NCBI GenBank assembly: GCA_029961685.1
Contig: JARWKL010000011.1
Location: forward strand, 4,528,501 to 4,592,500
DNA: 64,000 nucleotides
Direction: 5' to 3'
Origin: Aristolochia californica
Lineage: Eukaryota > Streptophyta > Magnoliopsida > Piperales > Aristolochiaceae
Shown: positions 35,730-45,130 of the stretch, piece by piece
How positions within the stretch are numbered: the stretch's first letter is position 1
Layout: each line of letters opens with the position of its first letter
Program-made: the position numbers and the translations under genes
Notes under the pieces: generated by a model
The model's input: the letters and a program-made list of their open reading frames with translations, nothing else
Database searches by the model: none
What the model was told of the DNA's origin: nothing

Positions 35730-36310
35730 GGAGCTTTGAGAACTCATCAAATCCTAATGGCTTTGTGAAAATGTTTGCTGGCTGATTTTCAATAGGAATG
35801 AATTGTGAATTCTAATTACTTTGGTTTGAACCTACTCTCTCATGAAGCGATGTCTTATTTCTTTGTGTTTTGATTGAGAGAGGTAAACCAAGTACTTAGG
35901 CTTATGACACTCATATTATCACAATGGACTATAATTTCACTTTGCTCTAAGACATAATCAGCTAGTTGTTGTTTCATCCAAGGAAGTAGAGCACAACAAC
36001 TTCAACTTGCTTTGTATCCAGCCTCAGTGATCGAAATGCAATTGAGAGTTGTTTCTTGGAAAACCAAGAGACAAACATATTTCTAAGTAATGGGCAACTA
36101 CCTCTCGTACTATTTCCTTCAATTTTGCATGTGGTAAAATCGACATCAATGTAACCTACTAAACAAATGGCTGATGAGTTTGAGTACCAAAGACCTAAAG
36201 TTCGATGTTCCAAATAGACAACAAAAAATTCTTTTCACAACCACTAAGTGAGATTCTCTAGGGCCATATTGAAATCTAGCACGTAGGTATATTGAGAACA
36301 TTGTATTCGG
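35730..36310 (-). pseudogene. copia RNase H of copy A
   Basis: The 35974-36213 frame gives LGLWYSNSSAICLVGYID, VDFTTCKIEGNSTRG and FVSWFSKKQLSIAF. The continuation below 35974 in another frame gives MKQQLADYVLEQSEIIVH. These are consecutive blocks of Sirevirus-type RNase H with stops and frame changes. The upper end (36215-36310) matches 55640-55740 in copy B, the end of RT. Confidence 0.82.
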
Positions 36311-36739
36311 TCTACTCGAGTTGGATACAAGATTATAATTTCATTTTGAGTCTATCTTGAACTTGTATTTCGATCAACCCTTATCCTTATCTCTATCAGA
36401 TATAACTATTATAATTTGTAGCTATCATTCAAACAGTTCTATTGTATCAAACAAACCTAACTGATCCACACTCTTACACCAACCAAGCAATGAATGGAAA
36501 AGATCAGGAGTTTTCTTTAACTAATTTTATAAACAAAAATAAAGTACTTAAAACAAAATACTTGCTAATAAAAAGAGGGTTTAATATTGTTGAGTAAAAT
36601 GACTTAGGAGTTAGCACATCTCCGAGTAACTAAGTACCCAGGGAACAACTCCTTGTAGTGGCCTTACATTGGAGGGAGCAGCTCTTGTCACTGTCCTAGC
36701 TACCTCTCTTGATGACAAAGAACTTGCCTCATACCCACC
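36311..36739. other. No gene seen
   Basis: About 430 bases between the copia remnant and a tandem repeat. No coding or RNA feature recognised. Confidence 0.5.
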
Positions 36740-37200
36740 TCAACCTCAACGAAGAACAAAATGTGTATCGATAAAATATCTTACTCTTACGTATTTTATA
36801 TTTTATTATTGTCAATATAAGGTAATAAAATGTGTACTGATAAATTAGATTTTTAAACTCTAAAATAATTTTTTCAATTAATAAATATTTTAAATCGATA
36901 ATAAAAGGTGTTAAATATGTAAGAGTAAGAATTTTCAATTAATCGGTATACTTATTTTATTTTTATTATTTTAAATATAAGGTAATAAAATTTGTACCAA
37001 TAAAATTGATTTTTAAATTCTAAAATATTTTTTCATATATTTTTAAATTAATGTATATTTTAAAATCGATAATAAAAGGTGTTAATTTAGTAAGATTGAG
37101 ATTTTTTAATTAATTAGTATACTTATTTTATTTTTTACTAATTTAAATATAAGGTAATAAAAAGTTGTCGATAAATTTGATTTTTAAACTTTTTTAAAAA
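36740..37200. repeat. AT-rich tandem repeat, period about 160-172
   Basis: The text aatataaggtaataaaa recurs at 36814, 36974 and 37146, with matching flanks (aaatcgataataaaaggtgtta, tttttaaact). There are about 2.7 copies, progressively diverged. Confidence 0.8.
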
Positions 37201-37802
37201 TTCAAATATTTTTTCTATTTAATAATGAGGCAAATGATATAACATTCTACATGGGTGATGACATGTCTTAAAGATAACGTGTTCATTGATGTGTCGTTCG
37301 ACTCATCGAGTGCCGATGTGCCATAATAACATAACACCACATAATCGGTCAAAACCTATATGTCACTTTTGATTATACACATGTATAATTAACTTATCAA
37401 AGTTAGGTATTTTTACAAATAAGTTAAAAAATTAATTATTTATCTAATTATATTTAAACAATTGGGTAATATCATAAAATTCCCTTTCATGTGATCTACT
37501 CTCGACTCTAGAAAGCTCTAAACTTTTCCAATACTCCACTAAAAATATCAAGCTACAATTCCCTTGCCCTGGGTCCATTCCATGGCAAGGTGGTGATTTC
37601 CCATTTGGGAAAGCTTGTGTGGACGCGTCGTCTTCTCTGCAACATCATTTACACCTTTTAAAAAACTATATCCATCAATAATTACAGGTTGACAGGGCAC
37701 TGGTGGGACGCCCACAATCGAGGCCTTTTTTTCTAAACAATCTCCACTTCCGCGTTTTCTCCATTTCTCTGTAAATATCGCCTCCCATCTTTTTGCCGGT
37801 CC
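37201..37802. other. Upstream region of the first secreted-peptide gene
   Basis: Non-coding. The last 100 bases contain CT-rich sequence and lead to a TATA box. It includes a dyad ttgtataatt/aattataca-like AT-rich stretch at 37370-37400 without clear meaning. Confidence 0.4.
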
Positions 37803-37810
37803 TATATATA
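37803..37810 (+). promoter_or_regulatory. TATA box of the first secreted-peptide gene
   Basis: The sequence tatatata lies 47 bases before the ATG at 37857 and leaves room for a short CT-rich 5' UTR. The spacing is right for a plant core promoter. Confidence 0.65.
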
Positions 37811-37856
37811 CTTCTGGTCTAATTCTCTCTTCCCCATTCTGGTTGAACTGTAAAGT

Positions 37857-38150
37857 ATGAAGCAGCTGGTACTTCTGGTTTTTCTCTTGGCAAGCTTCGC
37901 TAGTGCCAACCGGAAGGAGATGATTGGTGTGGAAGAAGACATGGCAGAGCAGAAAAACGGCGCAGGAGAGGAGGAGAAGAGCAACTTCGATAATGACTAC
38001 TTAAACAACCACCACTGCATTCCGCGGCATGATTGGGGTAATAACCACCACTACATTCCGCGATATGATCGGGGTCATAACCAATACCAGCATGAAGTTA
38101 GAGACGGTCAGGTGAATGACGGCAACAGCAGCAGCAACGAGAACCCTTGA
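37857..38150 (+). CDS. Small secreted peptide precursor with duplicated NNHHxIPR motif
   Basis: 97 codons, no intron. Residues 1-17 are a clean signal peptide (MKQLVLLVFLLASFASA), followed by an acidic pro-region (EEDMAEQKNGAGEEE). Two adjacent 12-residue repeats follow, NNHHCIPRHDWG (50-61) and NNHHYIPRYDRG (62-73), then a Gln/Asn/Ser-rich tail. The layout of signal, acidic spacer and conserved basic/His core near the C-terminus is that of a plant peptide precursor secreted to the apoplast. I cannot tie the core to a named family. The same core occurs once in the gene at 49829-50059. The TATA box at 37803 and the compact 5' UTR support expression. Confidence 0.75.
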   Translation: MKQLVLLVFLLASFASANRKEMIGVEEDMAEQKNGAGEEEKSNFDNDYLNNHHCIPRHDWGNNHHYIPRYDRGHNQYQHEVRDGQVNDGNSSSNENP

Positions 38151-38924
38151 AGAAATAATTGCAACAAGAGGATTCAGATACTAGGACTGTAAATAAATCG
38201 ACGAAGACTTCGAAATTGGCTATCGTTTTTTCCTCATTAATGAAAGGTTACTTACTATTCAGTAATGTTCATATGGAGTAACTGTTTCAGAATTTGAAAT
38301 GGGTTTCTACTTTCAATGATTTTCTTCCATTATAAATATCTGTTGCAGTTACAGATTTTCACACCCAAAAAAGGGTCCAAAAGATGAAGATTGTAAATGA
38401 ATAGGAGAAATCCTTCTAATCTTTCTCACCCACTGGATTTCTAAGTACTTAACTCATCAGCTTAATAAACAAAATATTAAAACCCGAATATTTGGATAGA
38501 AAAATATTTCATTTGACGGCATACAAAGGCGGAATGTTGGATGAACCTTTGTGAAAAGCCATTTAGTGCAAAACATGTAAAATGCTATCTCAACCGTTCG
38601 ATCAATGGTCTCTCAGTCGCCCGATCAACAGCTAAGATAAACGTTTTGCATGTTTAGCATCAAATAGTTTTTTGTATAGGATAAACCGTGTATGTTCATT
38701 TTCTCAAATGAACACACCAACATCTTTCCATTGAAGAGTGGGGAATGCCTCTCTTTCGTCCCGACCTCTATCTTCAGGGATATGGAAAACAAGGTGGACG
38801 ACTGTAGAAGTTGGATGTTCACGACAATATGCAACAATGCTCACTCATTCTATAATTTTGTAAAGGGATGAAGTAAGAAAAGGCTAACTTCTGATTGCTT
38901 TGCTAAACCACTATCATTTGGTGA
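38151..38924. other. 3' UTR of the peptide gene and unresolved sequence
   Basis: An aataaatcg poly-A-like signal lies near 38191 and aataaac near 38463. 38590-38640 has ccgttcgatcaatgg-type text resembling the GATC-rich LTRs. No gene is supported. Confidence 0.4.
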
Positions 38925-39175
38925 TAAGGTTGGAGTTTTAGCTACACCATCACCCTCATCACCCTCCTGAAATTCTTTGTTAGTTGTTTTTGTCTACCAT
39001 TTGCTTCATCTGGTTTTGCACAATTTTCAAATTCTGATGTAATTGGTAGATTGTCTTGGCCCTATCAATTTAGCATCCAAATCTTTGAGAAGGTAGAGGG
39101 CACCCATAAATCACCTCAAAAGGGAGACATATTGATAGAATCCCCATTGGAAGGTTTCGGCTTCTTTAAATACTA
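38925..39175 (-). pseudogene. Ty3/gypsy integrase scrap
   Basis: The minus strand reads NMSPFEVIYGCPLPSQ, and after a stop AKTIYQLHQNLKIVQNQM, matching the block just after the integrase core in gypsy elements (SPFEVVYG ... QxHxxxxxxI). It is short and broken, and unrelated to the gypsy copy at 1.5-5.9 kb. Confidence 0.55.
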
Positions 39176-39194
39176 TTAAAAGAGAAGTGATAGA

Positions 39195-39264
39195 TGTAAG
39201 ACGATTCATAAACCGTCACGTAGACTGCTCACGATCCGTCACTTAAGTGACTTATCCGTCGGAC
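39195..39264 (+). repeat. 5' LTR remnant of the 39-44 kb copia
   Basis: About 70 bases match the start of the 3' LTR (tgtaagacg, cgtcac, cttaagtgac). After that the sequence passes straight into gag codons at 39274. The break is an internal deletion, because the outer end and its target duplication are intact. Confidence 0.85.
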
Positions 39265-39273
39265 GTAGGGTGC

Positions 39274-39822
39274 ATGAATCTTGACTTGGCATTTAGAGTG
39301 GATGAACCTCCGAAACCCACAGAATCCAATACCCAAATTGAGAAAACATCATTTGAACTTTGGGAGAGATCCAATCGATTAAGTTTGATGTTTATTGAGT
39401 CTTATATTGGGAAGAATATTCGTGGATCTTTTCCTGAATGTGTCAAAGCCAAGGACTATCTTCAAACTATTCAGGCACAGTTTAAAACTTCAGATAAGGC
39501 ATTAGCTAGCACCCAGATAACCCAAATGTGTTCCATGAAATTTACTGGCACCAAGGGCGTACATGAGCAAATCATGCAAATGCGGGATATGGCCGCAAGA
39601 CTAAAATCGAAAGAGATTGAGATGTCTGAGTCCTTTTTGGTCTACTTCATCCTTAACTCGCATCCGTCTGCATATGCATGCTTCAAATCCTCTTATAACA
39701 CACATAAGGATAAATGGTCAATCAATGAACTTTTGACCATGTGTGTACAAAAAGAAGGGAGGCTTAATCAGGCGAGGATCAAAAGTACGTATTTGGCGAC
39801 TCGAGACAAGAGACCTTTTTAA
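39274..39822 (+). CDS. copia gag, intact frame
   Basis: 182 codons from an ATG that starts NLDLAFRVDEPP, the usual opening of plant copia Gag. The UBN2-type helical region follows (FELWERSNRLSLMFI, AKDYLQTIQAQFKTSDKA, KGVHEQIMQMRDMAARL). The frame ends before the zinc knuckle, which is visible about 30 bases later in another frame (CFFCKKK, stop, HIKKTC at about 39870-39910). Gag forms the particle that packages element RNA. Without a promoter-bearing LTR this copy is probably silent. Confidence 0.8.
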   Translation: MNLDLAFRVDEPPKPTESNTQIEKTSFELWERSNRLSLMFIESYIGKNIRGSFPECVKAKDYLQTIQAQFKTSDKALASTQITQMCSMKFTGTKGVHEQIMQMRDMAARLKSKEIEMSESFLVYFILNSHPSAYACFKSSYNTHKDKWSINELLTMCVQKEGRLNQARIKSTYLATRDKRPF

Positions 39823-40282
39823 AAAGGGAAGAGAAAAATGCCTCTTAATAAAGAATCTAAGGCGGTGTCAAATGTTTCTTCTGCAAGAAGAAATGACATA
39901 TCAAGAAAACTTGTCCCATGTTCAAGCATTGGCTCGAAAACAAAGGTAATCTCATATCCGTAGTGTGTTTTGAATCTAATATGACTCATGCATCTTATAA
40001 CACTTGGTGGATTGATTCCGGTACTACAATCTATGTTGCCAACACCATATAGGGTTTCTTGAACCACCGAAAACCGACGCCAAGTGAATGCTCCATCTAT
40101 TCAGGAAACAAGATGGGTTCACATGTAGAGGCGGTTGGAACTTTAAAACTTGTCCTAAATATTGACTTTATCTTAGATTTGAAAGGATATTTTATGTTCC
40201 ATCTTTTTCTAGAAACCTTGTCTTAGTTTCCAAACTTTTACCCTTTGAATTCAGTTTTAATTTCTTTGGAAATTCCCTTTAT

Positions 40283-41300
40283 TTGTATAAAGACCATTTT
40301 TTTGTTGGAAATGACATTTTGGAAGAAGGATTGTTGAAAGTTCTTTTAAACCCTACACTTGATAGCAGTCTTACGACTGTGCCTGGTATTAATGTTGGCA
40401 TTAAGAGAAGTCTTATAAATGAGAAATCCTCCATGTTGTGGAATAAGAGATTCGGTCATATCTTCATTGATAGAATTAAAATATTTGTTAATGATGGAGT
40501 CTTTGAGGCTCTTGATTTTACTGATTTTAGTACATTCATGAATTGCATTAAAGGAAAGCAAACCAACAAGTACAATAAATGTGCCAGGAAGACTTTTGAT
40601 GTCTTAGAAATCATACACACTGATATTTTAGGTCCTTATGATGCATGTTTCAATGGTCAGAAGTATTTCATTACCTTTATTGATGACCATACACAAAATA
40701 TGTATCTCTATCTGCTTTATGATAGAAGTGAAGCACTAGATGCTTTTAGGAAAGCAGAAGTAGAGAAACAATTAAGCAAACAAATAAAAATCATGAGGTA
40801 AGATAGAGGTGGTGAATGTTATGGAAGGTACATTGAAAGAGGACAATTGCTTGGTCCTTCTGCAAGGTTTCTTGAGGAACAAGGTATTGTGCCACAATAC
40901 ACAATGCCTGGCTCACCATCTCAAAAGGGTGTGGCTAAAAGAAGAAACCGAACATTAATGGACATAGTGAGGAGTATGATTAGTAACTCCGATCTCCTAC
41001 TGTCTTTGTGGAGTGAAGCTCTCAAAACTGTAGTCTATGCCCTCAATAGGGTTCCAACCAAGGTGGTTCATAAAACACCATTCAAGTTATGGAAAAGTTG
41101 AAAACCTAATTTAAGGCATGTACATGTTTGGGGATGTCCAGTTGAAGTTCGGCTTTACAATCAACATGAGTCAAAGTTAGACTTTAGAACACTCAATGGA
41201 CATTTCATTGGCTATGCAAAAAAGTCTAAGGGATACATATTTTATTATGCATCTTGTTCGACAAGAATTGTCAAATCAAAGAATGCAAGGTTCCTTGAGA
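40283..41300 (+). pseudogene. copia pre-integrase and integrase
   Basis: The pre-integrase region (SSMLWNKRFGHIFIDRI, 40425-40480) is followed by the integrase core: EIIHTDILGPY and FITFIDDHTQNMYLYLL with the first catalytic Asp residues, then after a stop at 40799 the second open part, [19 protein letters not shown] and [12 protein letters not shown] with the Glu equivalent altered in the VAKRRNRT context. The normal HxxxCxxC zinc site is degraded (CIKGKQ). Confidence 0.85.
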
Positions 41301-41639
41301 ATGATGAGATTAGTAATGATTAGCGAACTTCGAAACTTAGTTTTTGAGGAACATATAAGTACTCCACCTGCTTCTACAACTTCACATAGCTTGGTTGTTG
41401 TTCATGAAAATTATCAAGATTCGATTATTCAAGTACAACCAATAGTTGAAGAATCATCTCATCATGAGGATACTCCTATAGATCAGGTTACTCAACATTC
41501 TCAACCTGAAAATGTTGAAGTACCATTAAGAAGATCTTCAAGAGTTAGGAAACCTGCAATCTCTTCAGAATATGAAGTGTACTTTCAAAAATCTGACATG
41601 GACATTTGTGCTGAAGGTGATCCCCTATTATGTTTTCAC

Positions 41640-42962
41640 AAGCCATGAGTGGACAAAAATCCACATTATGGAATAATGCCATGAAGGAAGAGTTGGATTC
41701 AATGGCTAAAAACTAAGTCTAGGATCTTGTTGAATTGCCTAAAGGGGGGAAGGCCATTGGCTGTAAAGGGTTTTCAAAACCAAAAGAAATTCTTTAGGCA
41801 ATATTGAAAGATATAAGGCAAGACTTGTAGCTAAAGGATTTATTCAACAAGAAGGAATTGATTATCATGAAACCTTCTCTCTTGTTTCAAAGAAGCATTC
41901 ATTTTGGATAATTATGGCAATAATAGCTCATTTTGATTTGGAGTTACATCAAATGGATGTGAAAACGGTTTTCCTCAATGGAGACCTAAAAGAAGAGGTT
42001 GACATGAAACAAACTGAAGGTTTCATTTAAGAGGAGAATGATCACTTGGTTTGTAGACTTAATAAGAAATCTATATATAGACTAAAAGAAGCCTCCCGTC
42101 AGTGGTATTTAAAATTTTCATGATGTTTTTCTTCATTTGGTTTTACGGAGAATATCATGGATCAATGTACATACCATAAGGTTAGTGGGAGAAAAATAAT
42201 TTTCTTAGTCCTATATGTTGATGATATTCTACTTGCTTCAAGCGATTTCGGATTACTTCATGAGGTCAAACGATTTCTCTCGATGAAATTTGATATAAAG
42301 GAAACGGGTGAAGTTGGTTATGTCATAGGCATGAAGATTGATAGAGACAGATCCAAAGCCTATATTAACAAAATTCTAGAGAGATATCGTATGAATAATT
42401 GCTCATCTGGTGTTGCACCTATTGTGAAAGGTGACAAATTAAGTTTGGAACATGGTCCACGAAATAATTTAGAGAGGGAGCAAATGAAAAAATACTCCAT
42501 ATGTTTCCGCAGTTGGGAGTTTAATGTATGCTCAGGTTTGCACAAGACCTGACATAGCATATGCAGTGGGAATGTTGGGTAGATATCAAAGTAATCCCGG
42601 TTTGGACCATTGGAAAGCTGCAAAAGAAAGTCATGCGATACCTTCAGCGGACTACAAACTTCAAGCTTACGTACAAACGATCTAATCTTCTGGAAGTGAT
42701 TGGATATTCAGACTCTGATTTTATTGGCTGCCTTGATTCGAGAAAGTCGACATCGGGATACGTCTTCTTATTAGCTAGAGGGGCCATTTCTTGGAGAAGT
42801 ACAAAACAATCTTTGATTGCTACTTCTACCACAGAAGTAGAGTTTGTAGCAGGTTCTGAAGCATCATCACAACCTATATGGTTGAGGAGTTTTATTTCAG
42901 GGCTTGAAATTGTTGACACTATTTCTAAGCCATTAAGGATTTATTGCGACAATTTCACATAA
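41640..42962 (+). pseudogene. copia reverse transcriptase and RNase H
   Basis: The blocks are YKARLVAKGFIQQEGIDY, MDVKTVFLNGDLKEEV, LVLYVDDILLASSD (catalytic DD at about 42214), FDIKETGEVGYVIGMKI, then after a frame change YSDSDFIGCLDSRKSTSGYV and ATSTTEVEFVAGSEA. At least four stops or frameshifts occur (about 41716, 42028, 42121, 42550). RNase H is open at 42561-42962. Confidence 0.88.
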
Positions 42963-43540
42963 GTGTTTTTGGCCAAGAACAATAAGAGCAAAAGTCGTAG
43001 TAACCATATTGGCATAAAAGTTTTTAGCTATTCAAGAACATGTAAAAGCAAACAAGGTGGTTGTGGAATACATCAGCACCAAATTAATGATCGTTGATCC
43101 GTTCATAAAAGGTCTACCATTTGCTGTTTATAAGGGACATGTTGAACATATGGGACTCAGTTCTATTAAGTAATTTCTGTAATTGAGATTCCCTTTATGT
43201 TTGTATCGCAATTTTGTCAATAAAAAACTCCATTAAGCTCATTTGTGTCTTCTCCTTTTTGGTTGTATACATAAAGTTTAGAGAATGACAATATAAGATG
43301 ATCCCGAATGAGCATTATGAAAGTTCATTTATAAAGAAATGTGCCACATAAGGCTCTCATTCAAAGAAGACAGTTGCATTGTAATATGTGAAGGTAATAC
43401 TTACTCTAAAGGACTTACTGCCACGATTCATGTAATTTAATATTCTTTGCTTGAGTATAAGGATATTATATCTTTGGAAAACATTCATGAAGATGTATCA
43501 ATGATACATATTACGTAGACGTATGGGTCAAGTGGGAGAA

Positions 43541-43889
43541 TGTAAGACGGTTCACGAACCGTCACCTAGACGGTTCACGATCTGTCACTTAAGTGACCCA
43601 TCCATTAGACGGTTTTCCATTGATGGTGGCTGTTGGTTACAACCTGACGGTTTCCTGTCAATTTGGTGGTTTCCTTTGATGGAGAGGAGGCTATAAAAGG
43701 GGGTGTGGTCTAGCAGAGGTATGCCTGAACGTTGCCATAGACGAGCCTCTGCGATAGATGAGACATTCTGTTCGTCGGAGACGATAGCCAAGAAGTTTTG
43801 TTCGCCAGAAGTTGACGCCATGTCAAAAGGTATGATTTTAGTTTATGAATTTCATATATGCCTTCGAAATTCATTAAAGTAATCCTACA
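43541..43889 (+). repeat. 3' LTR of the 39-44 kb copia
   Basis: 349 bases, starting TGTAAGACGG after the purine tract agtgggagaa and ending ...cctaca before ATAGA. The first 60 bases carry the near-palindrome gacggttcacgaaccgtc and a second gacggttcacgat copy. A TATA-like ctataaaaggg at about 43690 is the likely promoter. Confidence 0.9.
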
Positions 43890-44971
43890 ATAGATTCAAG
43901 CTAAGATGGCCGAAAATGGGAGTCTTAGGGGGAAGCAAAGGGGTTGAGGAGGCAGTGATGATAATTTCATTGGAAGGAAAAAGGAAGAGAACGAGAGCCA
44001 GGATTTTCAACATCAAATAGTAATAATAATCACTATGCATGATAAAAGGCCAATCACTGTGCTTTGTCCTTATTCTGTCTGTTTGTTGCACTTACAAATC
44101 CATACTCCAATATCTCTCAATCGATTTGAAAATTCAATCCCTGTCAGCCATGGAAGGTTTTGACCGGGAAGAAACCTTTCCATTCCATCAGTCTCTCAGT
44201 TGTCAGTAAATTTTTTGAAGCTGAAGTGTTTGCAAGTTCTGCAAGACAGCAGTAGTCATGCCCGACAGAACATCATTTTTTTAGACGAAGCAAAGTTTCT
44301 ATACAAGATTAAACAGAGAAAATCTACATAAATTGGAGACAACAAGACAAGAAAACATGAAAGAATTATGAATTTAATGGTAGTATTTGAGAATAAAAAT
44401 CTCCAACATTTGAGAATGCGGTGAGATCAATGGGAAGATGAACATTATGAAGAGACAAAAAAAGGATATTAAAGAAAAATAAGGGAGAACCAAACTGAGT
44501 TATGGAGAATCAACTTTTTAAGATTGATTATTATCTCTGATCAAGCATAGACTGAAGGCTTTACAAACCACTCTCCCCGATTTAAAATATAAAAAATTAT
44601 ATGAGTATCCCTTGAATCCTAGGAAATTAGTTTCTAGAGAAAAAATATTTCTATAAAATAAAATAAATAAAGTATAATTACACTTTCCAACACTATGCTT
44701 ATTTTACAATTGTTATTTTTTCACATTTGCTGAACTTGTGTTTAGTACTAGGTTTAATGGTATTGTAGTTTGAAAATTTGAAATTAATTAAATCAATATG
44801 CTTGAAATGGTTGGGTTTGCTTATCTACTACATTTTATGAACTTTTTACGTTGAAGTTCAAATTTTATATCCCTCGTCAAAACTAGAAGCCATACATATC
44901 AGCATTCCCTCAACAATTTCAACTTGACTTAACCATAAGAGATGTCGAATCTTATTAGATTGATGATCCCA
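43890..44971. other. No gene seen
   Basis: About 1.1 kb of non-coding sequence between two copia elements. No ORF with protein-like features and no repeat recognised beyond short A/T runs. Confidence 0.5.
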
Positions 44972-45085
44972 TGTTGAGAATAATAAACTAACTAGAATAA
45001 GGTAGAGAGTGTAACAAGAAAGAGAGAGAGAGAGAGAAGAAGAGATGATTGAGTGAAAGGAAGAGGAGAAAACGAGAGCGGATAG

Positions 45086-45130
<45 letters not shown>

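Larger units (their letters stand above)
32232..36310 (-). mobile_element. Sirevirus-like copia element, copy A (3' half)
   Basis: On the minus strand the order is RT end and RNase H (36310-35730), a gap with palindromic repeats (35640-35090), a second ORF region (35084-34191), a purine tract (33781-33795) and a 3' LTR (33780-32232). The RNase H is closest to the SIRE/Sirevirus type (LGLWY, GYIDVDF, WFSKKQ). The 5' part of the element is missing. Copy B at 51643-57340 has the same order. Confidence 0.75.
39195..43889 (+). mobile_element. Ty1/copia element with target duplication ATAGA
   Basis: It is bounded by ATAGA at 39190-39194 and 43890-43894. It starts with the first 70 bases of its LTR (39195-39264), which run directly into gag, and ends with a full 3' LTR (43541-43889). 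The order gag, zinc knuckle, pre-integrase, integrase, RT, RNase H is that of copia. The rest of the 5' LTR and the primer site are missing, and pol has many stops and frameshifts. Confidence 0.92.
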
